DNA of 64,000 nt, from NCBI GenBank assembly GCA_032871835.1, contig CM065297.1, forward strand, positions 44,331,098 through 44,395,097, given 5' to 3'. Both the position numbers and the translations under genes were made by a program. The notes under the pieces are model-generated. The model did no database searches and was not told the DNA's origin. It saw only the letters and a list, made by a program, of their open reading frames with translations. The stretch comes from Dipteronia dyeriana. Taxonomy: Eukaryota; Streptophyta; Magnoliopsida; Sapindales; Sapindaceae. Shown here piece by piece: positions 48,284 through 60,095 of this stretch; the stretch's first letter is position 1, and the number at the start of each line of letters is the position of its first letter.

Positions 48284-49343
48284 CTACTTGGTCCACCAAA
48301 GAAAGATGTGCGTAGTAGTTGTTCTAACATAATGCTTGAGAGGTGATCTTGAACTTGAAGAAATACACTCCTCCAATTCTTTTATTCTAGCATCTTGTTT
48401 AACAACTATAGCACTAAGTTCATCAACCTTCTTCTTTAGTTGTAAAGCCCAATCCGGAAGAATGTTTGTGCTAATCTCATGACAATCTACTTGAGAACTA
48501 CTAAATAGTCCAAAAGTATAACATGTCTTTCCCTTATCCTTATATGACATGTATGACAAACGTTTATCACTATACTTTTCCAAGGGTTGTACCAACACAT
48601 CATCTCCTCTACTCTTAACACCACGAGCTAAACACAAAGAAGTTATAAACCCCGGTAATGCAAGCTTTTTATCTCCTCTAGTAGAGAAAGCCAAACTATC
48701 AATATAAAGCATAAGTAGATCCCCAAGGTTTATAGGTTGATTAGTCACCAAGGCATACACTATTTTGATCTTGTCTTTATTCAACTCGGTTGAATTCGAA
48801 GATCCAATAATGTTAGTGCAAATGAATAGATGCCAAAATGCACTAGCCTTAGTTAACTCATGTTGACTAATATAGGCTCTACCTTTCCATTCAAAATAAG
48901 CATTGTCACAAAGAGTTCTACCCATGATATTAAGATTCTCAATGACATCTACATCTAGAAAGTTTGAATCTATATCATTTGATAACCGAAGAAACTTGTT
49001 AATGTTTTCCGGGTTAACTCTAAACACAACACCCCTGATCTCTATCAAAGCATCCAATAAGGTGGCACTTTCTCTATATTCAAGATAAAACTCTCTAACA
49101 AGAGTATCATTCACTAGTCCAAACATGCTCACCTAAGATTCCCAATTTCTATCCTTAATGCACTTAAGAACATAAGAATCTTTATACTTACCTAAGTCAA
49201 TGCCTCTCTCTTGAAATATCTTCTTTGTTCCAAAGATCCCTAAATCTTTTGACCTTGAAGCTTTGGATCATTTTTGAGGTAGACTTGGCTTTCACAATGG
49301 GATTCGATTGATTTCCACTTCCGATAACCTTAGTTCTTTCCAT
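48284..49343 (-). CDS. Element E second ORF (unknown function, coiled-coil end)
   Basis: The longest clean frame in the window: 282 codons (48284-49132) that truly start at a GTG or the ATG two codons later. The sense sequence continues upstream to an ATG at 49341-49343, broken by one TAG (49133-49135) and one frameshift near 49250, so the original was about 350 residues. Visible features: VREFYLEYRESATLLDALIE and GVVFRVNPENINKFLRL near the N-terminus, an Ala/Leu-rich middle, and a C-terminal coiled coil (LKKKVDELSAIVVKQDARIK). It resembles the plant-specific 'putative plant transposon protein' type (from memory). It lies where Sirevirus-like elements place an extra ORF. Function unknown. Confidence 0.75.
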
Positions 49344-51029
49344 TTGTTCTTGTGTTATAAAATGCTATATACATACAACAAAAGTGAGTGAAAGACAAAA
49401 CAAGCATATTAGTCACAAATATATAAAACAAAGACATATGACTTAAGAATGAATCATCATGCAAGATAAAGATAGTGAGTAATATCTTACAAGTACCATT
49501 AAGTCAAAATATGTCAACATGTAACAAAATGAAGCATGCGAACATATCATAAAAGAGAACAATGTCTAGCACACAATGCTCCCCCTTGATAAATGCTATA
49601 ACTAAAATTAATGATAGCATAAAGTTCATAAAGATGTTCACACAATCACACATTCAAGCACTTTGAAGAAATATCAACAAAATAAGCTTCATATGCTAAG
49701 AGAGATACACAAACATTTTTCAAGATCTCTCATAATTCTTCTAGAATTGCTAAAATATCATCATACTCATAAACAAAGTGTGTGTGTGAGAGATATGCTT
49801 CAAATATATATCAAGAAGTAGTTTGATAATGAACATGCAAACAATTTCAAACAACTATTCATCTTAAGCTTTTTCCATAAAAAGTCAAACCGATTATCAT
49901 CTGAATTTTTTGCTTTTAAGAGAATAGATTTCAAAATATGAGCGTGTGTGTGCATGTGGCTCGTCATCCCATTTCTGTTTTTCAACCCGAGCTCATTTGA
50001 TTTTCAACTATACTCATTTTTAAGCCTTCCTCCTTTTCATTTTAGACTTTGAATCAAATAATTTTTTTTTTTGAATTCCTTTCAACATTTCTTTGATTTT
50101 TTCATTTTTTTTTACATAAACAAAATTCACTTCATGACGGCTTTTCATTATCACAATGGTGTAGCTCTTTCCAACATTGGGTAGCTTTCACAACCAATGT
50201 GTGTAGCCTTTTTCATGAAGGTGCTCGTTGAGTTCTATGTAATTGCCGAAGCAAAATGGATACTAACCATAGGTCATTTTAAATGTACTTAAGCACAAAA
50301 ACTTCAAGGTGTATCCAATGTTTACATATTAGTAAACTCAACCTACTAGCAAAACATATAAGAGAAGCAAGTTGCAATTTTAGAAAACCAAGATTTTATG
50401 GCTCATAAGCACATGATTTAAGAGCAATAAGTAGAGACTTATTCAAGATCATTACTTCTCTAATGAGTAGCTTTCAATGAATATGAAGCTCATATTTTTC
50501 AAAAGAAAGGCCACTCAATATACTATACACAAACAATCATCAAAGTTAAGATCAATGTGAACAATATCACTATTAGATCCTAAAATAGCACATGTCAATG
50601 AGAACCATATGTATGCTATACAAAATTCTCTGATATGACATGCTATGAGATGTATATCAAAAATTGAGTCAAAAGAAGAATATCTAAGAGAACATTCATT
50701 AGGGTATAGAGATACCTTTTTGCACATTATATTCACCAAATATCATACTTCTGCCCTTTTTATGAGCACTCTTGCCTTGAATGTCCTCATGACACCAAGT
50801 TGACGATGTTTCACAACAAGAATATAAAAAGCATAATATCTCAACTCAATCAACACATATATCAAAAGAACTTCTCTAAGGTTAATCAACAAATTTTTAC
50901 CATCATGACAACCATGATGTGAGATAACCAAGTTCATATCAATACATGGAGTATTTAAAGCTATCAAGCAAGAATTGTCAACACAATTGATATATAGCCT
51001 CAAAGCTATATCATATGTGCTTCTTATTT
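49344..51029 (-). mobile_element. E spacer where pol would be expected
   Basis: About 1.7 kb between the gag end and the second ORF. No frame longer than about 105 codons, and none with integrase, RT or RNase H motifs. The E' copy (42689-44617) is collinear. Short GT/TC-rich tracts (GTGTGTGTG near 49778 and 49944) are shared. Confidence 0.75.
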
Positions 51030-52789
51030 TTAGTGATAAGAGCACTCTCCCTTGAACCACTTGTTCTTAGGTGTACCTACATAAACATTTCCAATATCAT
51101 CATTGACAACAATGTTAAATCTAGAGTAAAGTCCTTCAAAGACTTGATTAACAAGAATATCATTAACACACTCTTCCTTAACATTTTCAACACAAGCTTT
51201 GTCAAGTTGAACAAGATTAGTATTCTTTCTACTCCACAACTTCTTCTCATGCTTGGCAATATTATCATGTTTCTCAACTCTCAAGGCCTTAACATGTTCA
51301 AGTTGAAGTTTAATCTCCTTATCTCTAGATTCATTTACTAATTTGCATTTTTCTATATATTTATAACACCTAGGCTTAATGTGACCTATTGTGTTGCAAT
51401 AATGGTAAATTGGAATAAAAGATGAGATTGTACCTTTCGGAGTTGAACTAGCTTCACTAGGAGTTTGCAAAGATACCTTGTTCACCAACTTCTTCTTGGA
51501 TTCTGATCTTCTCTTCTTGTGTGGTTTCTTATCAAATCATCCTTCTCAATTACCTCTCTTTGAGTATTATCTCTAGCTTCTTCAAGCTTTTCTATCTTAT
51601 CCAACAACTCAAGATTCGTAGGAATGGAACTAGAGCTTCCATGATAATTTGTATTAAAGTTTTTGTTCAAAGATATTGTACCATCAACATCTAGTGGAGA
51701 ATAGGAAGCTGTTAGAGCTACAAAGTTGCTCACCAACTCTTCATCACTTGAAGACTCACTACTAGAGCTCTCATTGTCACTAGAATTATCATCACTTAAA
51801 GTAGCCGCCAACACTTTACCTTTCTTGTCTTTCTTAGATGGCTTATTGGTGCACTCATTAGCAAAGTGATCGAAACCATGACAATTATAGCATTGAACAT
51901 CTTTCTTATTCATGGCTTGACTATTCTTCTCATTCCTTGGAGATGAAGTTTTCTTAACTCCCTTTTCTTTAGAAGACTTACCTCTAATCTTGGCATTCTT
52001 CTTTAGAAACTTCTTGAACCTTTTAACCAAAAGAGCTATCTCTTCATTTTCATCATCACTCTCCTCCTCAGTAGCATTTAGAGTGATTCCCTTACTCTTA
52101 ATCTTTGGCTTCAAGCACATCTCATAATTTTAGAGAGACCTAAGAAACTCATTAATGTTCATACTATCTACATCCTTGTTTTCCTCAATAGTTGTCACCT
52201 TTGATTTAAATCTCTTAGGAAGAGACCTAAGGATTTTCCAATTTAAACGCTCTTTTGAGATAGGTACTCCAAGTGGTTGACATTGGTTAGCAATGTTAAG
52301 AAGCCAAAATTGGAAGTCTTCAAACTTTTCTTCTTCACTGATACTTAAACCTTCAAATTGTGATGCCAACATTTGAAGCATCGATTTCTTCATTGCTAAG
52401 GTTCCTTCATTAGTAACTTGGAGAGTATCCCAAGATTCCTTTACGGATTCCAGATTTTGAATGTAAGAGAATTGATGCCCATCAACTCTGGAAAAGATGG
52501 CATTCATAGCACGATGGTGCCATTTAGCAACCTCAAACTCATTTGTTGTTCATTCACTCCTTGGCTTGAGTATCATGGTTCCATCCTCTTGAACCTTGGT
52601 AGGAATACTATAAACTTCTTCCACTACCATCCAAGCCCTTTCATCAATAGAGCGGATGTAGGCTTTCATCCTCAACTTCCAATACCTATAGTTAGTGCCT
52701 CGAAGTAATGGAGGCCTAGTATTTGAGGCTCCTTCTGCCGTTACATCATCTTGTAAACCCATGACTTCAAAAGATTTGTAAAAAACCAT
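51030..52789 (-). pseudogene. gag: Element E gag with zinc knuckles
   Basis: It starts near 52789 (MVFYKSFEVMGLQ) or the better-placed internal ATG (MGLQDD, about 52762), roughly 45-70 bp from the primer site. The order is RPPLLRGTNYRYWKLRMKAY, the gag core (AIFSRVDGHQFSYIQ, SWDTLQVTNEGT, FEGLSISEEEKFEDF), an acidic stretch EEESDDENEE, zinc knuckle C-Y-N-C-H-G-F-D-H-F-A-N-E-C, and a Ser/Asp-rich region. A second knuckle follows whose first Cys is Tyr (YHYCNTIGHIKPRC). Only two in-frame stops (about 52549 and 52131) and one frameshift near 51487 break it. The type is common in Sirevirus-like Copia elements. Confidence 0.85.
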
Positions 52790-52832
52790 GAATGTATCAC
52801 CCGGACTCTCACTAAGTGCAATCTAGTGTCCT

Positions 52833-52844
52833 GCTCTGATACCA
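52833..52844 (-). other. Primer binding site of element E
   Basis: The minus strand reads TGGTATCAGAGC two bases after the 5' LTR end, an exact complement of the initiator tRNA-Met 3' end. Confidence 0.9.
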
Positions 52845-53329
52845 ATTGAAAATACAAACATGGTTTAATGCTCAAGGCTAAACTAGAGGGGGTGAATAGG
52901 TTAGACACCATTTTCAATTCCCTTAGAAACAAACAAAAGTTTGTCCCTCTAAATTGCTTGTATCACAATATATATATATATATATATATATTAATTAAAG
53001 AAACTTAATCAATATATAAAACAAGTAAAAGTGTGATACAAAAAAGTAATTGTAACACATACACAATCTATATTATAGAAATGAAGTCAACTTACATAAA
53101 GAGTTCTATCCATAGTATTCAAATAACAAATACAAATACTAGAGAGATAGAGATAGAGATAGAGAGAAGTTGACATAAGATATAACGTGGTAAACCTTCG
53201 AAGAGGAAACATCCACGGGTTAGCAACCACTAGTAAAAAAAATCCACTAGTAGATAAGACAAGTACAATCTCTCAAGTGACCCGTTCACCTAGAAACTAC
53301 TCTCCTATCCTACTCATGAAGATGTCGCC

Positions 53330-53640
53330 CTCATGCTCAACAATCCGAGGCCTCACACCTCTTGTCAAGACTTCCTCACTCACCTTACTTGATCCTCACG
53401 ACCCAAGGCAAGACTTCTTGCTCAACTATCTGAGTCCTCCCGACTCTAGTCAAGATTTCTCGCTCACCTATCTGGATCCTCACGACCCTAGGTAAGACTT
53501 TTGGTTCGACTATCCGAGTACTCACGACTCTAGCCAAGACTTTCTTGCTTGAAAATCCAAGGTCTCATACCTCTTGCCAAGACTTACTTACTCAACAACA
53601 TATTTCTCATACCTATTGTTAAGACTTCCTTCTCACAAGG
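53330..53640 (-). repeat. LTR minisatellite, E 5' LTR
   Basis: Same alternating unit array as in the 3' LTR. The ORF 53187-53495 arises from the repeat. Confidence 0.72.
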
Positions 53641-54632
53641 CATCTAGGTGATCATGAATGCAAAACGTAAACAAGCACGCAACATATAATGCTATGATCA
53701 ACACATCCTATTAAAAATACTAGACATGAGCATGAATGAACAAATCAAATGTAGTCTAGTCAATCATGCATGTTTAAATCATCTGGATCATGTAAGATAT
53801 GTTCAATATTAATTACAACCTAGATACATGCATAGATCTAAACTTGAATCGCAAGATATGTTTAATTAATCACAAAATCAAGTTTAAATCACACAAACCA
53901 AAAACATGCTAAAATCATATGACAAAGTCATTTAGATTTAAGCTAATGTTCTAGAGCATATCCATATACATAGATTTAACAAAAACACATAAATAGCTCA
54001 AAAGAACATAAGCACATGTATTAATGTGAGAATTCGGCCAAGAGAGCCTAATACATGTGAGAAACTATTTTTCACTAAATCAATCAATCAAAGATCATCA
54101 AATAGTCCTAGAATCAAAGCTACCATAATACAATCCCAAACATGTGAAAACATAGGGAAAATCAAAACCTAACTCAACATGTAAGATTTCAATTGAAACT
54201 CAACCTAGCTTTAAAAGAGTTCAAAACTCAAATCAAAACACGTACAACACACATATATAAGTTTAAGAAGAAAACCCAAGGCAATTAACCAAGTTTTAAA
54301 AGAAAAACTTTGAGAGAAAATCAATACCTTAGTTGATATAGGTGAAATCCCGTTTTTATGTGTTTAGACTCGAAAACTACAATAAAACTCACTTAAACCT
54401 TCAGAGAAAAGATGGAGGATGAATAGAAAAACACTCTCAACTTTGAATCACTCAAATCGGAGTTGAAATGAAGAAGTTATGGTGTTTGGAAGGTGAGAAA
54501 ATGTAAAGAGAAAATTTCCGCACATAAGTTTGAATTTCTTCTTAGAATGAAATCTGAGAGGGAATGAGAATATAAAGGTGAGGGAATGAAAGAAGCCAAA
54601 CCACAAAAATGACTTCTTTGTTATTGCTTACT

Positions 54633-54699
54633 CGAGATGGCACGTGGGCATCTCTGGGGAGCAAGGTGTTGTAGCCGAGATGGCCACGTGCCATCTCGG
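54633..54699 (-). promoter_or_regulatory. Paired G-box palindromes, E 5' LTR
   Basis: GAGATG/CATCTC around CACGTG (54641-54646), then CCGAGATGGC/GCCATCTCGG (54675-54699) with CACGTG at 54685-54690. Both palindromes here hold a G-box at the centre. Confidence 0.65.
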
Positions 54700-55888
54700 G
54701 CTTGCACCAAAGAATGGCCTTTGGCCATGGTGCAATTCCCTTGCACTCCTTTTGCGTTCTTCGACCATTCTCGGGCCTCCAAACTCGGAATTCAAATCAG
54801 TTGGTGGATTACAAACCATAACTATCACACAACATGGACATATAAGATACTCAACCCAGAAAATAATAATTCGACTCGATATACGAAGACGAAGACAATG
54901 TATGCAACATGAGTTGTACTTAGAACTTGAAATCAATAGTATGAGTAACCGAAATGACCAGAACTCAATCAAGAATTATTTAAGACTAAATTCAAGTTCA
55001 ATATCCATGTTATACAAACATATACACACACAAACACAATCCACACTAGAATGAAAATTACATGGAGATAGTCTCCAATCATGCATTTTCCAAAACATGT
55101 TATTTCCATACCAATGCCTGAGCATTCATCTTCAAGTGTGTGAATGTGTTATATATGGTGCACAACGATGTAGGGAAACAAATGTATGAATTGTGTGTTT
55201 GTGCCTAAGCCTTGTAACAGAAAGATAAGATCTTAGTATACCTTTGTAGAACCAAATTGCATCCTTTCTCTTTAAAAACTTAGAACTTGCTTTGACTTGT
55301 TGTTCATTCTGCTCTGAAGCTTGAGTCATCAAGAATCTGAAAAACTAAATCATTACAATTAAACATCATTTTGATATGGAATTAATGCCAACACAAACTA
55401 AAACCTATCAAATCCTCCTAGAAGGAGGATTTCTATTTTACCAAGATTCCTATCAACTTTTGGAATCAATTCTCTTCTAACTCTTAAGTGCATTATCCAA
55501 TAATAAATTATTGAATATCAATCATATTGTAAATTTATCAAAAACTTCATAATTTGACCAATTGTCAATCAGAGCCTTTTATTGTTTTCTTATCAAATAA
55601 ATTGTTTGATTTTTGTCATACTTCCAAAAATAGTATTACACTAGGAGACCTTCTCCTACTTAGAAACATATTTTGACCATTATTTTATTAATTAACTTCC
55701 ATTTAATTAAATTAATAAAATAAAACAATATATTAGGCTAATAATTTTAGCCTTGCCGCCAATCATATACCATGGACAATTTTTTTTTTGTTTGCCATTT
55801 TACTAAATCCATTGGACTTTAACAAAAAGTCCACATGTAAACTAGACTCATTCTTACAAAAAAATAAACAAGTCAACATGACTTAAAC

Positions 55889-56100
55889 TAATACATTAAT
55901 ATAATTTTAACAACCCATTTAATTAAAATATGCAAATTATATTATTAATGTATTAATCAAATGCTAATCTCAGACCATTAGGGACGCCCAAGGATTCCCA
56001 CATCCTTGGCCGCCCATTATAAGTATTTGAAGAGTTACCGTGTGTCTTGATCACACATGACCGCACATCTCCAAAATATTAGGAATTCAAAATCCAAAAA
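55889..56100. repeat. F-specific insert made of hairpins
   Basis: It is absent from the other five B-family LTRs at this site. Arms at 55889-55907 and 55934-55955 pair over 19 bases with a three-base bulge. CCAAGGAT/ATCCTTGG pairs at 55988-56009. TGTG/CACA near 56040-56056 may pair. I cannot define a target duplication or coding capacity. Confidence 0.6.
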
Positions 56101-56317
56101 CAATTCTAGATTGACCCATAAATTAGTCCGATAGAATATATAATGTGATCCAAGCAACAAGTTCGTGTGGATTAGGGATCTTGGGTGGCTATCTAAATTT
56201 AAGCTTCAGTAGATATAACCTAATCACAATCAACAAATAAATCACTTAGGTTTGATCATTTAATTTTAGCTCATTCCACTAAAGAACTAAAACTGAACTC
56301 CAAAATAAAGATAGAAT

Positions 56318-58672
56318 TGTTGGGGTTATGCTTGATATAGCAAGAGTGTAATAATGTATTTGAAAATCTTTTCGTATTAATAAAAGTGATTTCTAGTTTA
56401 ACAAATCTTACATCATTTATAGTTTAATTATTATAATTGTCAAAAGTAAATAAACATAAGGTCAAAAGACTATGAGAAAAGAAGAATTGTTCGTACATCT
56501 GGATATGTATGAGGTAAACACAATTCTTTAGTTAGTCTTGAATAATATTCAAAACTTAAGATAAAGGTTGGGCGCTTTTATCTTGTTACAGTTGTAGATT
56601 CTTTTGCTAGTATTTGAGTGGGATCAAATGTATTTTGACGAGTCTAAAATCGTCAAACTGTGGTGTCTTTTGGCAAAAGAATCTAGTGAACTGGGTACAT
56701 TGAATAGGATCACATTGAAATACTTTATCTCGAACCGTCAATGGATAAACATTTTAACTTGAAGACAATCGGGGAGTCTATCTCTATCTTGAGATAAATG
56801 ATGGACTTATGGTTACAAGTGTTATCATTTTAGCTATCAATGAGTACGATTATATAGCATAGTCTATCCTCGATAGTTTGGTGGTATTCATTTGTTAATT
56901 GATAGAGGACTTCATATATAGATATAGACATCGTGGTTCCATTTATTAAATGAGATTAAAATATCATCGTATGGATATTTTGAGGTATTGAATATTAAAT
57001 CTTAATGTTAAGTTTTCATTAGTGTCTACTAAAATATGGCTTCTGGACAAGTTAAAATATTGAAGTTCAAAATGTGGTCATATGAGTAAATATGGTAACT
57101 CAGAGAGCTATAGGCGGTCTATGAGCTCATGGCGATTTCTGGTATTCTTCACGAGGATACACTTTCTCCATGAAAATTGTCTAGGGTATGAATGAGCAAT
57201 ATTAACTTATTCTATCTTTATTTAAAAGTTCAATTTAGTTCTTTAGTGTAGTGAACTAAAATTAATAGATCGAACATAAGTGAATCATTTGTTGATTGTG
57301 ATTAGGATATGTCTATTGGAGCTTAAATTTAGATAGTCCGCCAAGATCCCTAATTCAAACGAACTTGTATGGATCACTTGATATATTCTACCGGACCAAT
57401 TTATGGGTCCATCTAGAATTGGATTAAGGCAAGTGGACTTGTTTCTTTTAGTATGAATGGGTCTAGTTCACATGTGGACAATTTTATTTAAGTCAAATGG
57501 ATTTAGTAAAAAAAGAAAAACAATATTTGGCCCAAATATAGGCTTGGGCGGCAAGGGACCATATAGTCTTATATATTGTTTTTTTATTTTATATTTAATT
57601 AATTTGAAATTAATTAATTAATTATTTAATAAAAAGTCAAAATCTTTTTCCTAGTAGGAGATGGTCTCCTTGAGTCATATTATTGTTGGTAATATGATAA
57701 GTATCAAATACTGTATTTGATAAGTAGATAAATAATAGGAATTTATTCATCTAGTCAAATTAGGAAGTATTTGATTTCTATAGAATTTTTTTGATTTAGC
57801 CACAATTTAATTATGTTCAATAATTGGTTATTGAATAAATATACAATTTGAGTTGGATTAGGATTCTTTGTGTGGAAAAGAATTCTTCTTAGAAAAGGAT
57901 TCTTTGTCACCAAGTAAATCCACCTAGAGATGGGATTCTTGCCAACCAAGTAAATCCTCTGTAGGAGAGGATTTAAGAAACCTATATATATCTCTAGGTA
58001 ATTTAGGCGAAGGCTATTGATTCTAAGAAGAGGAATTCAGCCAAGCTTAGAATTTTAGTTAGAAAAATTCGGCCAAGACAGTTTTTGGCAAGAGAAAATT
58101 CGGCCAAGGTAACTTTTCTAAGGAGAAAATTCGGCCAAGAGAGAATTTTGAGCGTAGAGAATTTGGTTCTTGCTCTAGATAAATTCATCCAACTCTTAAG
58201 ACTGATGTGCGAAAATTCGGCGAAGAAGAAAATAAAGAAAAAACGTTTTGTTTTCGATAGTGCACTAATAGCCTGTATGTTAAATGGTTTTTTGTATAAC
58301 ATCGAATCAAGATTCACATGAGTTTCAATCAAATTGATTGATAATTTACAAGTGACCAAACGTTATTTGTTTTTCTTATTGGTGGATTATTGTGACTAAC
58401 AAAGAAAAAGATTTTGTTTGTTTCCATCCTCAAATTTACAAGTCAAAGAAAAGAAGCCCACACTCATAGGTGATTCACGTTTGTGATTGGATTGGTAGAT
58501 CTTACGAATTCAATTCGACGTTAGTTCAATCGTCATGAGAAAAAGGTACAATACTTTTAATATAGATCAATTAATATAGGGTTAAGGTTCTTTCTCTTAC
58601 AGAGAAAAGTTTTAAATATATAAAACCCTAATTTTACGCTTCCGCCACGTTTTGAACCGATTTTTCCCTACA
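56318..58672 (+). repeat. 5' LTR of Copia A
   Basis: 2355 bp ending TTTTTCCCTACA. It matches the B 5' LTR throughout. The hairpin CATATTA/TAATATG near 57676-57698 corresponds to CATACTA/TAGTATG in B, a compensating pair change, and is followed by TATCAAATA/TATTTGATA. Confidence 0.92.
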
Positions 58673-58674
58673 AT

Positions 58675-58686
58675 TGGTATCAAAGG
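58675..58686 (+). other. Primer binding site of Copia A
   Basis: TGGTATCAAAGG two bases after the LTR, one change from the tRNA-Met complement. Confidence 0.85.
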
Positions 58687-58810
58687 CAGGTTGTACCCTT
58701 GATTAATCGATGTATGTGTACATGAATCTATTTCTTTTATTGTTAATATGCATGTTTTAGAAAGAGATAACACTCTAGGCATTCGCATATATATTTACAA
58801 TAGAATGTAT

Positions 58811-58812
<2 letters not shown>

Positions 58813-58860
<48 letters not shown>
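58813..58860. repeat. (AT)n microsatellite in A leader
   Basis: About 48 bp of AT dinucleotides at the position of a much shorter run in B (33224-33242). Confidence 0.9.
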
Positions 58861-58863
<3 letters not shown>

Positions 58864-59204
58864 TAAATATGAGGATTGTTGTTGCTCAATTTTTGTCTTC
58901 AAATTTTATTGTATTTTTGTTTAGGGATTCTAACAAGAAGGGTGACCTATCATCACCATAATTTCCTTCTTAGTAGTTGCTAAATTTTTTATTTATTTTG
59001 CTATTGTAATAAAAATACTACAGAAAAATATTGTATTAAAAAATTGGCAGTATTTTATTATTTAAAATTCTTTTTGTAATACATTCAAGTATCGAAGACT
59101 CAAAGGTTTGAAGAATTGGGAGCAACCGGAACAAGTTTGGGACCGTGCGCGCCATAGAAACAACCGTGGGTGTGAATGAGCACGAGCCACGATTGTTGTA
59201 TCAT

Positions 59205-59285
59205 GGGCTGCGCACGGCAGCCCCATGGATGCCAAGGGTTGTGCATGGCAGCCCTATGGATCCCATGGGCTGTGCACGGTAGCCC
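59205..59285 (+). other. Three-copy stem-loop array in A leader
   Basis: Exact 31-bp period (59205, 59236, 59267). Stem 1 is GGGCTGC/GCAGCCC (loop GCACG). Stem 2 is GGGTTGT/GGCAGCCC with U-G pairs (loop GCATG). Stem 3 is GGGCTGT/GGTAGCCC with G-U pairs (loop GCACG). All seven pairs form in each copy if U-G is allowed. Confidence 0.75.
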
Positions 59286-60095
59286 TTTATGGAGCGAATT
59301 GGTGCGCACGCCCATGAGGGCAGCCGAGGGTGTCCAAAAGGACGATGGTCGCGTGAAGACTTGTTCACCAAGAAAAGAGTTTTTTTGTATTCCAAGACAT
59401 ATGTAATTTACTTGCTTTTATAGGATGGACCAAAATTGTAGCTATTTATATTTTCGTAAATATTGCAATGTTTGTCGTTGTTTGATAACATGTCATATAG
59501 AATAGGAGTGCCACTCATGTATCTCTTTTGGTATGAACATACATTGAATGGTTTAGGTATCTAATTGGCATCTAGATAACTTGGTAAATCATTCTATGGA
59601 ATTCGATCACATGCCTTAAACAATTGAGTGGGGAAAGGTGTTTTGAAACACCTACGGCCTTCAAGTTTAGTTGAGCTTTATATGTCGTGTAATAACCCCC
59701 CAAGGGGTATTCATGAATGGAATTTAGCAAGATACTTCCTTACAAGGATAGACTAGACAATTGTCCCAAACGATATCTACTCCCAAAGGAGGGATATTAT
59801 CGAGGGAATATATTGAAGGTCGATAACTTGGTAAAACACTCAATATGATTTCTTAATATCCTTTCAAGAGTTCTTGTTAATAAAATCACAAGGTTAAAAT
59901 TGAAAATGATGGTTGTTATGTTAATAATTATGTGGGACCTAGTCTAACTAGTAAATGGTGAGAACTCCCAAAGGAGGCATGACATTTATGGGTGTTGGAT
60001 CACCGTTGAATTATTTTATTTAATTCATGATAAATTTTTGAAAGTTCATTATCATGATTATTTACTTATATAATTTTTGTTATTATAAAGCAATC

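Larger units (their letters stand above)
45215..55410 (-). mobile_element. Family E LTR element, pol-less, TSD AATCC
   Basis: 10,196 bp from TGAAAATC at 45215 to AACCTATCA at 55410, with AATCC at 45210-45214 and 55411-55415. On the minus strand: 5' LTR, tRNA-Met primer site, gag, about 1.7 kb of spacer, a second ORF, polypurine tract, 3' LTR. There is no protease active site, integrase, RT or RNase H. Two complete LTRs and a TSD prove it moved as a unit, so enzymes must have come from another element. Confidence 0.9.
52847..55410 (-). repeat. 5' LTR of element E
   Basis: 2564 bp, starting TGATAGGTTTTAG at 55410 on the minus strand and ending GTATTTTCA at 52847. It has an (AT)n run at 52969-52991, the minisatellite at 53330-53640, the TATA-like TTTATATT at 54569-54576 and the palindromes at 54633-54699. 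It is close to the 3' LTR, with scattered differences and small indels, so the insertion is not very old. Confidence 0.92.
44618..56317 (-). repeat. LTR F (Copia family B), interrupted by E and by A
   Basis: LTR sequence at 44618-45214 and 55416-56317, minus strand, begins TGTAGAAAAAATAC with CTTTA before it (possible TSD). It matches the solo LTRs at 18446 and 21549. E sits within it between copies of AATCC. At 56317 it is cut by element A; the remaining 700-800 bp must lie beyond this window. It carries an extra segment of about 200 bp (55889-56100) not present in the other five family copies. It is either a solo LTR or a 3' LTR. Confidence 0.85.
58690..60095 (+). other. Long untranslated leader of Copia A
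   Basis: 1.4 kb between primer site and gag, collinear with the B leader. It contains the (AT)n run and the stem-loop array. The small ORFs at 59100-59406 on both strands come from the GC-rich array and are not conserved as protein. Confidence 0.7.

Noticed and set aside
45215..55410. Possible endogenous pararetrovirus, because gag and an extra ORF occur with a tRNA-Met primer site
   Set aside because: It has two long LTRs ending TG...CA and a 5-bp target duplication, no RT, and no movement-protein-like reading frame.
59100..59406. Overlapping ORFs on both strands in the A leader
   Set aside because: They come from a GC-rich 31-bp repeat; the B counterpart does not keep the reading frame.
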